This document shows positions 33,901 to 41,296 of a stretch of DNA of 64,000 nucleotides, in pieces (the first letter of the stretch is position 1; the number at the start of each line of letters is the position of its first letter). Position numbers and translations under genes: made by a program. This DNA comes from Actinomycetes bacterium. Its GTDB lineage: Bacteria; Actinomycetota; Actinomycetes; Propionibacteriales; Propionibacteriaceae. The stretch spans positions 1 to 64,000 of the forward strand of contig JAEWOI010000044.1 of the NCBI GenBank assembly GCA_023460935.1, written 5' to 3'. The notes below the pieces were generated by a model. The model had not been told where the DNA came from. It saw only the letters and a program-made list of their open reading frames with translations, and did no database searches.

Positions 33901-34702
33901 AGATGTAGGCGTTCAGCCCGTACTTGTCGGTGCCGGCGTCCAGCACCCGCAGCCGAACCTGCTGCGGCGGGCTGAACGACCTGGGTACCGCCGTCCAGCC
34001 GGTGGCCGGTGAGGGGGCTGCGCCGTCGAAGGCCGGCTGCCCGGCATGGCCCGCGGGATGGTCGAACTGGAGGCCGAAGCTGGCGATGAAGCCGGCGTCG
34101 TCGAACAGCTGGTTCTCGCCGTCGCCGATGAAGTTGGTGGTGACCCCGCGCCCGGAGTGGAAGGTGCGGTAGTCGATGGTCGGGCCGTCGATGGACGCCC
34201 CGCGTCCGCCGGCCCACTCGACCTGGGCGACCTTCAGGCCGCCGCGCTCGGCCGACTGCGCGATCGACTCGGCCTGCAGCACGTCGGCGTCGAACGCCGC
34301 GGTGCGGGCGGTGAAGGCGTCGCCGTTGCGGTGGAAGGTGTTGTTGGTGGAGCCGTGCACGCCCGGCCAGGCACCGGTGGCAAGGGTGTACCAGCCGGCG
34401 CCGGTGTTCGGCGGCGCCTCGGTGAGCAGTCCGTTGCCGCTGGCCTTCACGCCGCGGCGCAGCAGCGTGCGCATGGTGGGGGTGACGCCCTGCGCGGAGT
34501 ACTTCTCCACCAGGTCCTGGCGGAGGCCGTCCGCGGCGAAGAACACCGCCTTGTCTACCACGCCGCGAGGCTTGGCCGGCTTCGCCGCGGGCGCCACCTG
34601 ACGCTGTGGCGTCTGGGCGGTGGCGGGGGTTGCGATGGTGAGGGTGAGGCCACTGAGGGTGATCAGGGCCGTGGCGAAGGCTGCGGTACGTATTGCGGAC
34701 AC
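30962..34702 (-). CDS. Secreted fusion: type I phosphodiesterase plus 5'-nucleotidase
   Basis: A 1246-residue exported protein. The Sec signal peptide (1 to about 29) ends near ATPATAQT. Residues about 40-715 form an alkaline-phosphatase-superfamily nucleotide pyrophosphatase/phosphodiesterase domain (FFAADGLRQD; NTGAGWYTLATG nucleophile loop; VTDEFSHQF; ASDHGF; FGQHGY). From about 730 comes a calcineurin-type 5'-nucleotidase: GLNDFHG, AGDNVGASP, SYGNHEFDYG, VGHTHR, then the 5'-nucleotidase C domain (TNSGGLRADL). The GTG at 34702 has GGGAGG upstream. Together the two could cut phosphodiesters and then release phosphate and nucleoside for scavenging. No cell-wall anchor is seen. Confidence 0.9.
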   Translation of the reverse strand: MSAIRTAAFATALITLSGLTLTIATPATAQTPQRQVAPAAKPAKPRGVVDKAVFFAADGLRQDLVEKYSAQGVTPTMRTLLRRGVKASGNGLLTEAPPNTGAGWYTLATGAWPGVHGSTNNTFHRNGDAFTARTAAFDADVLQAESIAQSAERGGLKVAQVEWAGGRGASIDGPTIDYRTFHSGRGVTTNFIGDGENQLFDDAGFIASFGLQFDHPAGHAGQPAFDGAAPSPATGWTAVPRSFSPPQQVRLRVLDAGTDKYGLNAYIYDSSNDAKVNYNRVLLSRTKSGGQAVADLRQGEWADVKVKLSGGDLDGSTAGFLVKVETLSPDLSRLRLFHTSVTRAIASWPGWPGEAGITDFAEYLAVKFPTSTAADFAVVEAGIVSEDTYVQQGLAWSKAHLPMLRYVANKYRPDLLLAGYPVTDEFSHQFLGLVTRRLPNGAANPAYDDVNLDHVADGRVRAREGYLKAAYAGADTTLRLARSLVGSDPATFVASDHGFAPQFLAIDASRVLVDLGLLSKPQTSNCRPATGETIGKAKACWAGGTVQIYLNLAGRDPANPNLQQVAAADEASTLAQIKEAFLALSDNNDWSGDGQPEGWPLIDRIFTKAEARYIPNGPGSTADMAHPTRTGDLVVFSAVPYQFDAATPGTLVARSAFFGQHGYVPDVQELSANTNLRATFLAGGRGIARGTVKARSIDLAPTLAFLLGVPQPQHGQGKVLRKVVSGGFRYTPVGILGLNDFHGQLEPTTRTYDNGRNALVGGGAYLATMFDEEAAQLPGRELLLAAGDNVGASPANSSLLQDMPAIDVENAWGLDATSYGNHEFDYGVTRLLEQQARAHFPFLATNIVDAVTGKAPAWVTPSRVFNVNGVRVGVIGAGLEGTPELVSADATEGLKFLDEGPRIKAESERLRRLGVKVQVVVIHEGTASGTNATGNTPAEEWDGPILAIADQLQNTTVDAMIVGHTHRVSNLMRGRILITEGINAGASYSVLQLMVKGGDVAWAGGATRVAKTLGVAPRGDVQDIIDDANAETAELRNQVIGTQAADIRRDPTRLKESAMGNLVADAMRAKYPGVDAAYTNSGGLRADLVCDPPSAGEGPCEITWGEVFAVLPFGNRTVLVTFTGAQLREAFENGFSPVCDSSIATGRFPQVSGLRATFTCNGGEPEVTGMWRTPDGIGGAETAITDTDSIRLVTNDFMLTGGDGYTIFTEATNVAQPGDDLLQVTIDHIADNSPVSAAVEGRIVGP

Positions 34703-34856
34703 TTGGACCTCCCGTGAGCCGGGGCCGGCGGCCCCGCTGCCGAACGTTCCCAACTTGGTATGGGTTGGACGCACGCGGCAATGCTTACCTTCACCTAGCG
34801 GCCGCCGCCCCAACTGCCGGTTACGGGCGCGCGAACCCTGCGTCTACGGTGGCTGC

Positions 34857-35780
34857 GTGCCCACTTCGACGACCCGTTCCTGGAGCCCGGCCTGGCCGTG
34901 CCCGGTGGGGCAGGTCTGGGGCACCTTCAAGCGCGGGCTCGCCGACCCCACCTACCGCGTCCACGAGGGCCGGCACTGGCGGGCGCTGAACACCCCGGAG
35001 GGCCCGGCGACGCTCGCCGTGGCCCCGCTGGACGGTGCCGGACGGATCCAGGCTGAGGCGTGGGGTGCAGGTTCGGGCTGGGCCCTGGAGCACCTGCCGC
35101 TAATGCTGGGTGCTGCCGACGACCCGGCCGGCTTCCGTCCGGTGCACCCCCTGGTGGCCGAGCTGCACCACCGGCGGCCCCACTGGCGGATCGCCCGTAC
35201 CGCCACCGTCTGGGACGCGCTGGTGCCGGTGGTGATCGAGCAGAAGGTGACCGGGCAGGAAGCGACCCTCGGCATCCGGTCGCTGCTGGCCCGGCACGGG
35301 GAGCCGGCACCCGGGCCCGGGGCTGCGCTCGGCCTGTGCAGCTTTCCGGCGCCCGAAGCGCTGCGCCGCATCCCCTCCTGGGAGTGGCTGGCGATGCACA
35401 TCGACCCGGCCCGTTCCAGGACCCTGCTCGCTGCCGCCCGGGTGGCGGACACCCTCGAGCGGGTGCTGCCGGCGGAGCCGCACCGGGCCGACGAGCGGCT
35501 GCGGAGCCTGCCCGGGGTGGGCGTCTGGACCAGTGCTGAGGTGCGGGCCAGGGCGCTGGGCGACGCCGACGCGATCAGCTTCGGTGACTACAACGTGGCC
35601 AGGGACGTGGGCTGGGCGCTGACCGGCGCCGAACTGGACGACGCCGGGCTGGCCGAGCTGCTGGAGCCGTACCGGCCCCACCGGCTGCGCGTGCAGCGGC
35701 TGGTGGGCGCGGCGCGGATCGGCCGGCCGCGGCGCGGGCCACGGCTCGCTCCCCGCACGCACCTGCCCGGACGGGTCTAG
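34857..35780 (+). CDS. HhH-GPD DNA glycosylase (AlkA-like 3-methyladenine glycosylase)
   Basis: A 307-residue base-excision-repair enzyme. The helix-hairpin-helix LRSLPGVGVWTSAEVRA is followed by the Gly/Pro-Asp segment DAISFGDYNVARDVGW with the likely catalytic Asp. An IEQKVTGQEA helix in the middle is typical of AlkA/HhH-GPD enzymes. No iron-sulfur cysteines are present. The GTG at 34857 lies 6 nt after TACGGT, consistent with a leaderless start; a longer frame from 34620 would overlap the signal-peptide region of the divergent fusion gene. Confidence 0.85.
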   Translation: MPTSTTRSWSPAWPCPVGQVWGTFKRGLADPTYRVHEGRHWRALNTPEGPATLAVAPLDGAGRIQAEAWGAGSGWALEHLPLMLGAADDPAGFRPVHPLVAELHHRRPHWRIARTATVWDALVPVVIEQKVTGQEATLGIRSLLARHGEPAPGPGAALGLCSFPAPEALRRIPSWEWLAMHIDPARSRTLLAAARVADTLERVLPAEPHRADERLRSLPGVGVWTSAEVRARALGDADAISFGDYNVARDVGWALTGAELDDAGLAELLEPYRPHRLRVQRLVGAARIGRPRRGPRLAPRTHLPGRV

Positions 35781-35811
35781 GCTGGCCGGATCTCTGGGGT
35801 GCGGAGGGGCA

Positions 35812-37581
35812 ATGACGCAGGCGGACGCCCGGGAACGGGCATCGGTGGACGCACTGGCCGAGGTGGCCAACGACCTGGCCGGGGAGTTCCGGCTGCAGCC
35901 GCTGCTGGAACGGATCCTGCGCAGCGCGGTTGAGCTGCTCGGCTGCCGCAGCGGATCGCTGTGCCTGATCGACCAGGTGAGCCACACCTACCGCAAGGAG
36001 ATCGACCTCGACGAGGGCTGCCAGGCCGGCATGGTGTTCTCCCTCGACGAGGGCGTCACCGGCGCGGTGGCCAGGGCCGGCCGTCCGGTGATGTTCGACC
36101 AGTACGGGCAGGTGCGGGGCGGCCACATCCGCCCGGACGAGAGGCGCTACCACCGGGCGGTGATCGGTGTGCCGATCCGGCTGCGCACGAACCTGATCGG
36201 AGCGTGCATCGTGTTCGCAGCCTCCGACACCCAGCGGTTCAACGAGGCCGACGCCCAGCTGTTGCAACGGTTCGCCACCCACGCCGCGATCGCCATCGCG
36301 AACTCGCGGCTGCACGCCGAGGCCTCGGAGCGGGCGAAGGCAGCCGCGGTCGCGGCCGAGCGGGAGCGGGCGATGCTCGAGGTGCACGACAGCATCGGGC
36401 GCGGCCTGGCCAACGTAGCCCTGCGGATCGCGGAGGCCCACGCCGCGGCCAGCCACGGCGGCAACCCGCTGCCGGCGCTCAGCCAGGCCCAGCTGGCAGC
36501 GCAGGAGACCATGAACGAGGGCCGGCGCGCGGTCTGGGGCCTCGGGCCGGCCGGGATGGCCGGGCGTCCGATCGAGGTGAGCATCGGCCTGGAGCTGGAG
36601 TGGGTGCAGGCCACCTCCGAGCTGGCCACCACCTTCCGGGTGTTCGGCGACTCCCGTCCGCTGGCCAGGAACCTGGAGACGCAGGTGCTGCGGATCGTGC
36701 AGGAGTCGCTGGCCAACGTGGTGCAGCACGCCCGTGCGTCGTCGGTCCGGCTCGGCCTGGTGTACGGCTCGGAGGGCATCGCCGTGATCGTCGAGGACGA
36801 CGGCTGTGGTTTCGACACCGAGTCGGTCGACGGCCGGGGGGTGGGCCTGCCCGGCCTCGTGGCCAGGGCGGCGCAGGTCGGCGGACGGGTTCGGATCGAC
36901 TCCACGCCCGGCTGGGGCACCCGCATCCGGGCGGACCTGCCGTTCCGGGCCGCCGTCAACGGCAATGCCGACAGCCCACGGCTGCGCGCAGTGGTGGTGC
37001 ACCCGCTGCCGGCGATGCGGGCCGGGTTGGTGCGCCTGCTCGACCAGAGCGAGCCGGGCGTCCAGGTGGTGGCAGAAGTGGCCGAGTTCGGGCCGGCCGT
37101 CGAGGCCGTCCGGCTGCTCCGGCCCGACGTCGTGCTGGCCGGCACCAGGCTGCCCGACGGTGGCGGGCTCTCGGCGGTGATCGCGCTGCGCGACGCGCAC
37201 CCGGCGGTCGGGGTGGTGGCAGTGATCGACGCGGGCACGCCCGAGTCGGAGTTGCGGGACTGGGCGGCCGCCGGCGTGCGTGGCTTCGTCCAGGCCGACG
37301 TGGACGCGACCAGCCTCGGCCGGGTCGTGGTGGGCGTCGCCCGCGGCGACGTGCTGGTGTTCGGGGAGGTGCTCGCCCAGCTCGGCGGGCTGCCGACGGT
37401 GGACGGCGACCGCCTCACCGGTCGGGAGCTGGAGGTGCGCAGCCTGCTCGCCCAGGGCCTGGCCGACAAGCAGATCGCCTCCCGGCTGGGCATCTCGGTC
37501 AAGACCGTCGAGAAGCACGTCAGCTCGGTGCTGCGCAAGGGCGGCGTGCACTCCCGCGCAGAGCTCCTGGCCCGCACCTGA
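35812..37581 (+). CDS. Single-chain GAF-histidine kinase-pseudoreceiver-LuxR regulator
   Basis: A 589-residue protein that fuses sensor, kinase and DNA-binding output. The GAF domain spans about 15-170, and the HisKA_3-type dimerisation helix has His192 (MLEVHDSIGRG). HATPase_c has NVVQHA and GRGVGLPGL. A receiver-like domain (about 390-505) and a LuxR HTH (about 525-585, RLTGRELEVRSLLAQGLADKQ) follow. In the receiver the phospho-acceptor Asp is Gly444 (VVLAGTRLP) and the acidic pair is HP, so normal phosphorelay seems impossible. It is cytoplasmic, with no membrane segment. GGAGGGG precedes the ATG. The GAF ligand (gas, redox or small molecule) is unknown. Confidence 0.88.
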   Translation: MTQADARERASVDALAEVANDLAGEFRLQPLLERILRSAVELLGCRSGSLCLIDQVSHTYRKEIDLDEGCQAGMVFSLDEGVTGAVARAGRPVMFDQYGQVRGGHIRPDERRYHRAVIGVPIRLRTNLIGACIVFAASDTQRFNEADAQLLQRFATHAAIAIANSRLHAEASERAKAAAVAAERERAMLEVHDSIGRGLANVALRIAEAHAAASHGGNPLPALSQAQLAAQETMNEGRRAVWGLGPAGMAGRPIEVSIGLELEWVQATSELATTFRVFGDSRPLARNLETQVLRIVQESLANVVQHARASSVRLGLVYGSEGIAVIVEDDGCGFDTESVDGRGVGLPGLVARAAQVGGRVRIDSTPGWGTRIRADLPFRAAVNGNADSPRLRAVVVHPLPAMRAGLVRLLDQSEPGVQVVAEVAEFGPAVEAVRLLRPDVVLAGTRLPDGGGLSAVIALRDAHPAVGVVAVIDAGTPESELRDWAAAGVRGFVQADVDATSLGRVVVGVARGDVLVFGEVLAQLGGLPTVDGDRLTGRELEVRSLLAQGLADKQIASRLGISVKTVEKHVSSVLRKGGVHSRAELLART

Positions 37582-37584
37582 ACG

Positions 37585-37673
37585 AAAAGGAACCGTCCCC
37601 TTCGCGCCGGCCGGCCGATCGGGGACGGTTCCTTTTGCGCCACCCCGGGCCGATCGGGGACGGCTCCCATTCC
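37585..37673. repeat. Long hairpin repeat / probable bidirectional terminator
   Basis: AAAAGGAACCGTCCCC (37585-37600) pairs perfectly with GGGGACGGTTCCTTTT (37621-37636) over a 20-nt loop. A third degenerate copy (GATCGGGGACGGCTCCCATT) follows at 37652. The A/T-tailed stem could terminate in both directions; the extra copy suggests a dispersed repeat. It fills the gap between the GAF-kinase gene and the aldolase operon. Confidence 0.75.
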
Positions 37674-37781
37674 GGTTCACCCCCACCGGCTACCCCCAGA
37701 GCGGCTTGGGGGGATTTCCCCATTCCGGGTCGCACGGAGCCTGCCTAGGGTCGGGAGCGTCCCCGATGGAGAGGAGCAAGG

Positions 37782-38639
37782 GTGCCCGTCCAACGCCTTT
37801 CGGCGATCCTCGCGCCTGCCTTCGCCGAGCGCTACGGGGTGCCGGCGATCAACATCGTCAACGACCTCACCATGGAGAACGTGCTGGCCGGGGCGGTCGA
37901 GGCCCGCTCACCGGTGATCGTGCAGACGTCGGTGAAGACCGTCCGCTCGATCGGGGTGCGGACGCTGTACCTGATGTGGCAGGGCATGACCGCGGGCATC
38001 GAGGTGCCGTGCGCGCTGCACCTCGACCACTGCCCGGACCGCCAGGTGATCACCGACTGCCTGGAAGCAGGCTGGAACTCGGTGCTGTTCGACGCCTCCC
38101 AGCTGCCGGTGGAGGAGAACCAGCGGCAGACGGTCGAGGTGGTTGCCGAGGCACGCCGCCACGACGCCGACGTGGAGGGCGAGATCGAGTCCATCACCGG
38201 CCAGGAGGACGGCATCGGCTCCGACGAGGAGTCCAAGCGGCAGACCCTCGAGGTGACCCTGCGCTATCTGGAGGCCACCGGCGTGGACGTCTTCGCCCCG
38301 GCGATCGGCAACGCCCACGGTACCTACAAGCGGGCGCCCGTGCTGGACTTCCAGCGGGTCTCCGACATCGTCGCTGCGCACCCGGTGCCGATCGCGCTGC
38401 ACGGCGGCAGCGGGCTGAGCGACGACCAGTTCCGGGACTGCATCAGCCGGGGCTGCGCGAAGGTGAACATCTCCACCGCGCTGAAGGAGACCTTCATGCA
38501 GTCCAGCCTGGCGTTCCTGAAGGACGCCGAGGCGAAGAACAAGTGGGACCCGCCGTCGCTGTTCACCGCCGTCGCGGCCGACGTGCGAGCGATGACCAGG
38601 CATTACGCAGAGGTCTTCGGCAGCGCGGGCAAGGCCTGA
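37782..38639 (+). CDS. Class II ketose-bisphosphate aldolase
   Basis: A 285-residue zinc aldolase of the fructose/tagatose-bisphosphate (FbaA/GatY/KbaY) family. Zinc and substrate motifs seen are LHLDHC, EGEIESITGQEDG, GNAHGTYK and HGGSGLSDDQF. The GTG at 37782 has a GGAGAGGAG stretch upstream. It opens an operon with a CbbY-like phosphatase and DhaL/DhaK-type kinase subunits, so it probably cleaves a ketose phosphate in a sugar catabolic route rather than serving central glycolysis (inference). Confidence 0.9.
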   Translation: MPVQRLSAILAPAFAERYGVPAINIVNDLTMENVLAGAVEARSPVIVQTSVKTVRSIGVRTLYLMWQGMTAGIEVPCALHLDHCPDRQVITDCLEAGWNSVLFDASQLPVEENQRQTVEVVAEARRHDADVEGEIESITGQEDGIGSDEESKRQTLEVTLRYLEATGVDVFAPAIGNAHGTYKRAPVLDFQRVSDIVAAHPVPIALHGGSGLSDDQFRDCISRGCAKVNISTALKETFMQSSLAFLKDAEAKNKWDPPSLFTAVAADVRAMTRHYAEVFGSAGKA

Positions 38640-38640
38640 C

Positions 38641-39393
38641 ATGCCGGCCCTGATCTTCGACTGCGACGGCGTGCTCGCCGACACCGAGAGGGACGGGCAC
38701 CTGCCCGCGTTCAACGCAGCCTTTTCAGAGTTCGGGCTGGGGATCGAATGGGACGAGGCGACTTATCACGACAAGCTCCAGATCGGTGGCGGCAAGGAGC
38801 GGATCGCCAGCGAGTTCAGCGACGGCGACGACCGCACCGACCTGATCAGGCAGTTGCACGCCCGCAAGACGCAACTATTCACCCAGCGCGTGGCGGACGG
38901 GCTGCTGCCCGGGCGGCCCGGCATCCGGCGGATCATCGCAGCCGTGCGCGAACTGGGCTGGACGGTGGCGGTGGCCTCCACCTCGGCCGAGGCCTCGGTG
39001 CGGGCGGTGCTGGCACATGCCGTCGGAACCGACCTCGCCGGGCAGTGCCACGTGTTCGCCGGCGACATCGTCGCGGCCAAGAAGCCGGCCCCCGACATCT
39101 ACCTGAAGGTGCTCACCGACCTTTCGCTGCCCCGGGCCGAGTGCCTGGTGGTGGAGGACTCCGGCATCGGGGTGGCCGCGGCAAGGGCCGCAGGGCTGAC
39201 CACGATCGTGACGATCAGCTCGTTCACCGCTGGTGAGGACTTCACCGGCGCCGCCCTCGTCGTCGACCACCTCGGCGAGCTCGATCAGCCGCTCAGCGTC
39301 GTGGCCGCACCCGCCGGCGTCCGTCCGGTCGGAATGGTGACGGTGAGCGACCTGGAGGACCTGCTAGCAACCAACCCGGAAGGAGCCAAATGA
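38641..39393 (+). CDS. HAD-superfamily hydrolase, CbbY-like sugar phosphatase
   Basis: A 250-residue HAD subfamily IA phosphatase or phosphomutase. Motif I is FDCDGVLADTE (Asp7, Asp9), motif II ASTSAE, motif III KKPAPDIY, motif IV VEDSGIG. The IFDCDGVL form and overall layout resemble CbbY, a phosphatase of xylulose/ribulose bisphosphates. One base separates it from the aldolase gene and its stop overlaps the DhaL-like start (ATGA). It probably removes a phosphate from a sugar bisphosphate in the same pathway. Confidence 0.87.
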   Translation: MPALIFDCDGVLADTERDGHLPAFNAAFSEFGLGIEWDEATYHDKLQIGGGKERIASEFSDGDDRTDLIRQLHARKTQLFTQRVADGLLPGRPGIRRIIAAVRELGWTVAVASTSAEASVRAVLAHAVGTDLAGQCHVFAGDIVAAKKPAPDIYLKVLTDLSLPRAECLVVEDSGIGVAAARAAGLTTIVTISSFTAGEDFTGAALVVDHLGELDQPLSVVAAPAGVRPVGMVTVSDLEDLLATNPEGAK

Positions 39394-40034
39394 GCGGATC
39401 GATCGCAGACGTCGAGTTCGTCGTGCGCACCATGGCCGAGACGATCCTGGCCAACGAGAAGTACTTCGGAGAACTCGACGCCGTGGTGGGCGACGGTGAC
39501 TTCGGCTACTCGCTGGCTCGGGGCTTCGAGATCGCCATCGAGCAGTGGGACGGCTTCGACCGCAGCGACCCCGGGGTCTTCCTCACCAAGATCGCCGCTG
39601 CGGTCTCGGCCCGCATCGGCGGCACCTCCGGCCCGATCTGGGGCACTGCGATGCTGCGTGCCGGCGTGCAATTGAAGGAGCACCCCGAGATCGAGGGCTC
39701 CGACGTCGTGCGCGCGCTGCGCGCAGCGATCGAGGGCATCAAGGCGCGCGGCCAGGCCGACCTGGGCGACAAGACGCTGCTGGACTCCCTGGCCCCGGCC
39801 ACCGACACCCTGGAGGCCGAACTGGCCAAGGGCACGCCGGCCGGCGAGATCGTCGCTGCGATGGCCCGGACGGCGCGCGAGAGCGCAGAGGCCACCAAGA
39901 CCATGCAGGCGATGCGGGGCCGCGCGGCCTACACCGGCGAACGCAGCATCGGCTCGGTCGACGCCGGGGCGATGGCGATCGCCGTCCTGCTCGAAGCCCT
40001 CGCCGAGGCCTGGGCCGGCAAGTCCGCTGGTTGA
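39390..40034 (+). CDS. DhaL-like kinase subunit (variant)
   Basis: A 214-residue homologue of the ADP-binding DhaL subunit. The Mg-nucleotide loop reads VGDGDFGYSLARGF; aspartates are kept, but the His and Asn of the usual GDGDHGxNM are Phe and Ser. The C-terminal segment AMRGRAAYTGERSIGSVDAG is typical. AAGGAG lies before the ATG, which overlaps the HAD stop. Its last codons and TGA are formed by the first unit of the tandem repeat at 40024. The changed loop suggests a substrate or donor other than dihydroxyacetone and DhaM, for example another triose or tetrulose. Confidence 0.83.
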   Translation: MSGSIADVEFVVRTMAETILANEKYFGELDAVVGDGDFGYSLARGFEIAIEQWDGFDRSDPGVFLTKIAAAVSARIGGTSGPIWGTAMLRAGVQLKEHPEIEGSDVVRALRAAIEGIKARGQADLGDKTLLDSLAPATDTLEAELAKGTPAGEIVAAMARTARESAEATKTMQAMRGRAAYTGERSIGSVDAGAMAIAVLLEALAEAWAGKSAG

Positions 40035-40184
40035 GCCCGTCGAGACCAACCCAACCGCTGGTTGAGCCCGTCGAAACCAGCCAAACCAACCGCTGGTTGA
40101 GCCCGTCGAAACCAGCCAAACCAACCGCTGGTTGAGCCCGTCGAAACCAGCCAAACCCAACCGCTGGTTGAGCCCGTCGAAACC
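40024..40184. repeat. Five-copy tandem repeat between dhaL-like and dhaK-like genes
   Basis: A 24-nt core (CCGCTGGTTGAGCCCGTCGA plus RACC) occurs at 40024, 40055, 40090, 40125 and 40161, with spacers CAGCCAAACCAA or similar (period 31-36 bp). Each GGTTGAGCCCGTCGAAACC core is an imperfect palindrome. The first unit supplies the stop codon of the upstream gene, and the array ends 36 bp before the next ATG. Related sequence appears in ileS at 62022. Confidence 0.93.
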
Positions 40185-40220
40185 GTCGACACCGAAGTGA
40201 ACCCAAAGGAGGGGAAGTAC

Positions 40221-41216
40221 ATGAAGAAGTTCGTCAACGATCCCAAGCAGTTCGTGCCCGAGATGCTCAAGGGCATCGCCCTGGCCAACCCGGACACGAT
40301 CAAGTACGTGCCCGAGTACAACCTGATCATGCGGGCCGACGCGCCCAACAACGACAAGGTCAGCATCGTGCAGGGCTCGGGTTCGGGCCACGAGCCCGCC
40401 CACGTGATGGTGGTCGGTCCGGGCATGCTGGACGCGGCCTGCCCCGGCGACGTCTTCGCCGCACCCCCGTCCGACTACGTGTACCAGACCGCGAAGCTGG
40501 TCTCCTCCGACAAGGGCGTGCTGCTGCTGGTGAACAACTACACCGGTGACCGGATGGCCTTCGAGATGGCATCGGAACTGGCCGACGCCGAGGGCATCAA
40601 GGTGAAGACGCTGTTCATCAACGACGACGTGGCCGTGCAGGACTCGACCTGGACGGTGGGCCGTCGCGGCGTGGCCGGCAACTTCTTCGTGATCAAGGCC
40701 TGCGGCGCCAAGGCCGAGCAGGGTGCGTCGCTGGAGGAGGTCGCGGCGATCGGCGAGAAGGTGAACTCGGTAACCCGGACGATGGGCATCGCGCTCACCG
40801 CCTGCACCCCGCCCGCGAAGGGCAGCCCGTTGTTCGAGCTTGGCGACGACGAGATCGAGGTCGGCGTCGGCATCCACGGTGAGCCGGGACGGCGCCGCGC
40901 GAAGCTGGTCAGCGCTGACGAGATCGTCGACGAACTGCTCGGCGCGGTCGTCCCCGACCTGCCGTACAGCTCCGGTGACCGGGTGGCCCTGATGATCAAC
41001 GGCCTGGGCGGCACCCCGATCAGCGAGCTCTACCTGCTCTACGGCATCGCTGCGCAGAAGCTCATGGATCAGGGCATCACCATCGCGCGCAGCTACGTCG
41101 GCGAGTACTGCACCAGCCTCGAGATGGCCGGCGCATCGCTGACCCTGGTGAAGCTGGACGACGAGATCGAGGCACTGCTCGAGGCCCCGGCGTCCATCGT
41201 CAACCGCATCTTCTGA
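40221..41216 (+). CDS. DhaK-like kinase substrate-binding subunit (first locus)
   Basis: A 331-residue homologue of DhaK. Substrate-site motifs are GSGSGHEPAH (His near 60) and VGVGIHGEPGRRR, whose His in canonical enzymes forms a hemiaminal with dihydroxyacetone. Compared with the second copy (48785), the region after GHEP differs (AHVMVVGPGML versus LHAGYVGKGML). The ATG at 40221 has an ideal AAAGGAGGGG site. No dhaM or multiphosphoryl donor gene follows, so it may borrow DhaM from the second locus or act with ATP. Erythrulose-type kinases also belong to this family. Confidence 0.88.
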   Translation: MKKFVNDPKQFVPEMLKGIALANPDTIKYVPEYNLIMRADAPNNDKVSIVQGSGSGHEPAHVMVVGPGMLDAACPGDVFAAPPSDYVYQTAKLVSSDKGVLLLVNNYTGDRMAFEMASELADAEGIKVKTLFINDDVAVQDSTWTVGRRGVAGNFFVIKACGAKAEQGASLEEVAAIGEKVNSVTRTMGIALTACTPPAKGSPLFELGDDEIEVGVGIHGEPGRRRAKLVSADEIVDELLGAVVPDLPYSSGDRVALMINGLGGTPISELYLLYGIAAQKLMDQGITIARSYVGEYCTSLEMAGASLTLVKLDDEIEALLEAPASIVNRIF

Positions 41217-41229
41217 CCCGACCAGCCCG

Positions 41230-41275
41230 CAAGCTGTGAGTCAGGCGGTGACATCGCCGCCTGACTCGCAGCTTG
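41230..41275. repeat. Structured hairpin repeat, copy 1
   Basis: CAAGCTGTGAGTCAGGCGG pairs with CCGCCTGACTCGCAGCTTG (one G-T wobble), extending to a 21-bp stem closed by an ACAT loop. It sits between two convergent stop codons and could terminate both. A sequence-related hairpin with compensatory changes lies at 48427-48474. Confidence 0.85.
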
Positions 41276-41296
41276 TGGCTTGTCGGACGGGAGCGG

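Noticed and set aside
40024..40184. Possible short CRISPR array
   Set aside because: The units are 24 bp with 7-12-bp spacers that are themselves nearly identical, and there are no cas genes. It is a tandem repeat.
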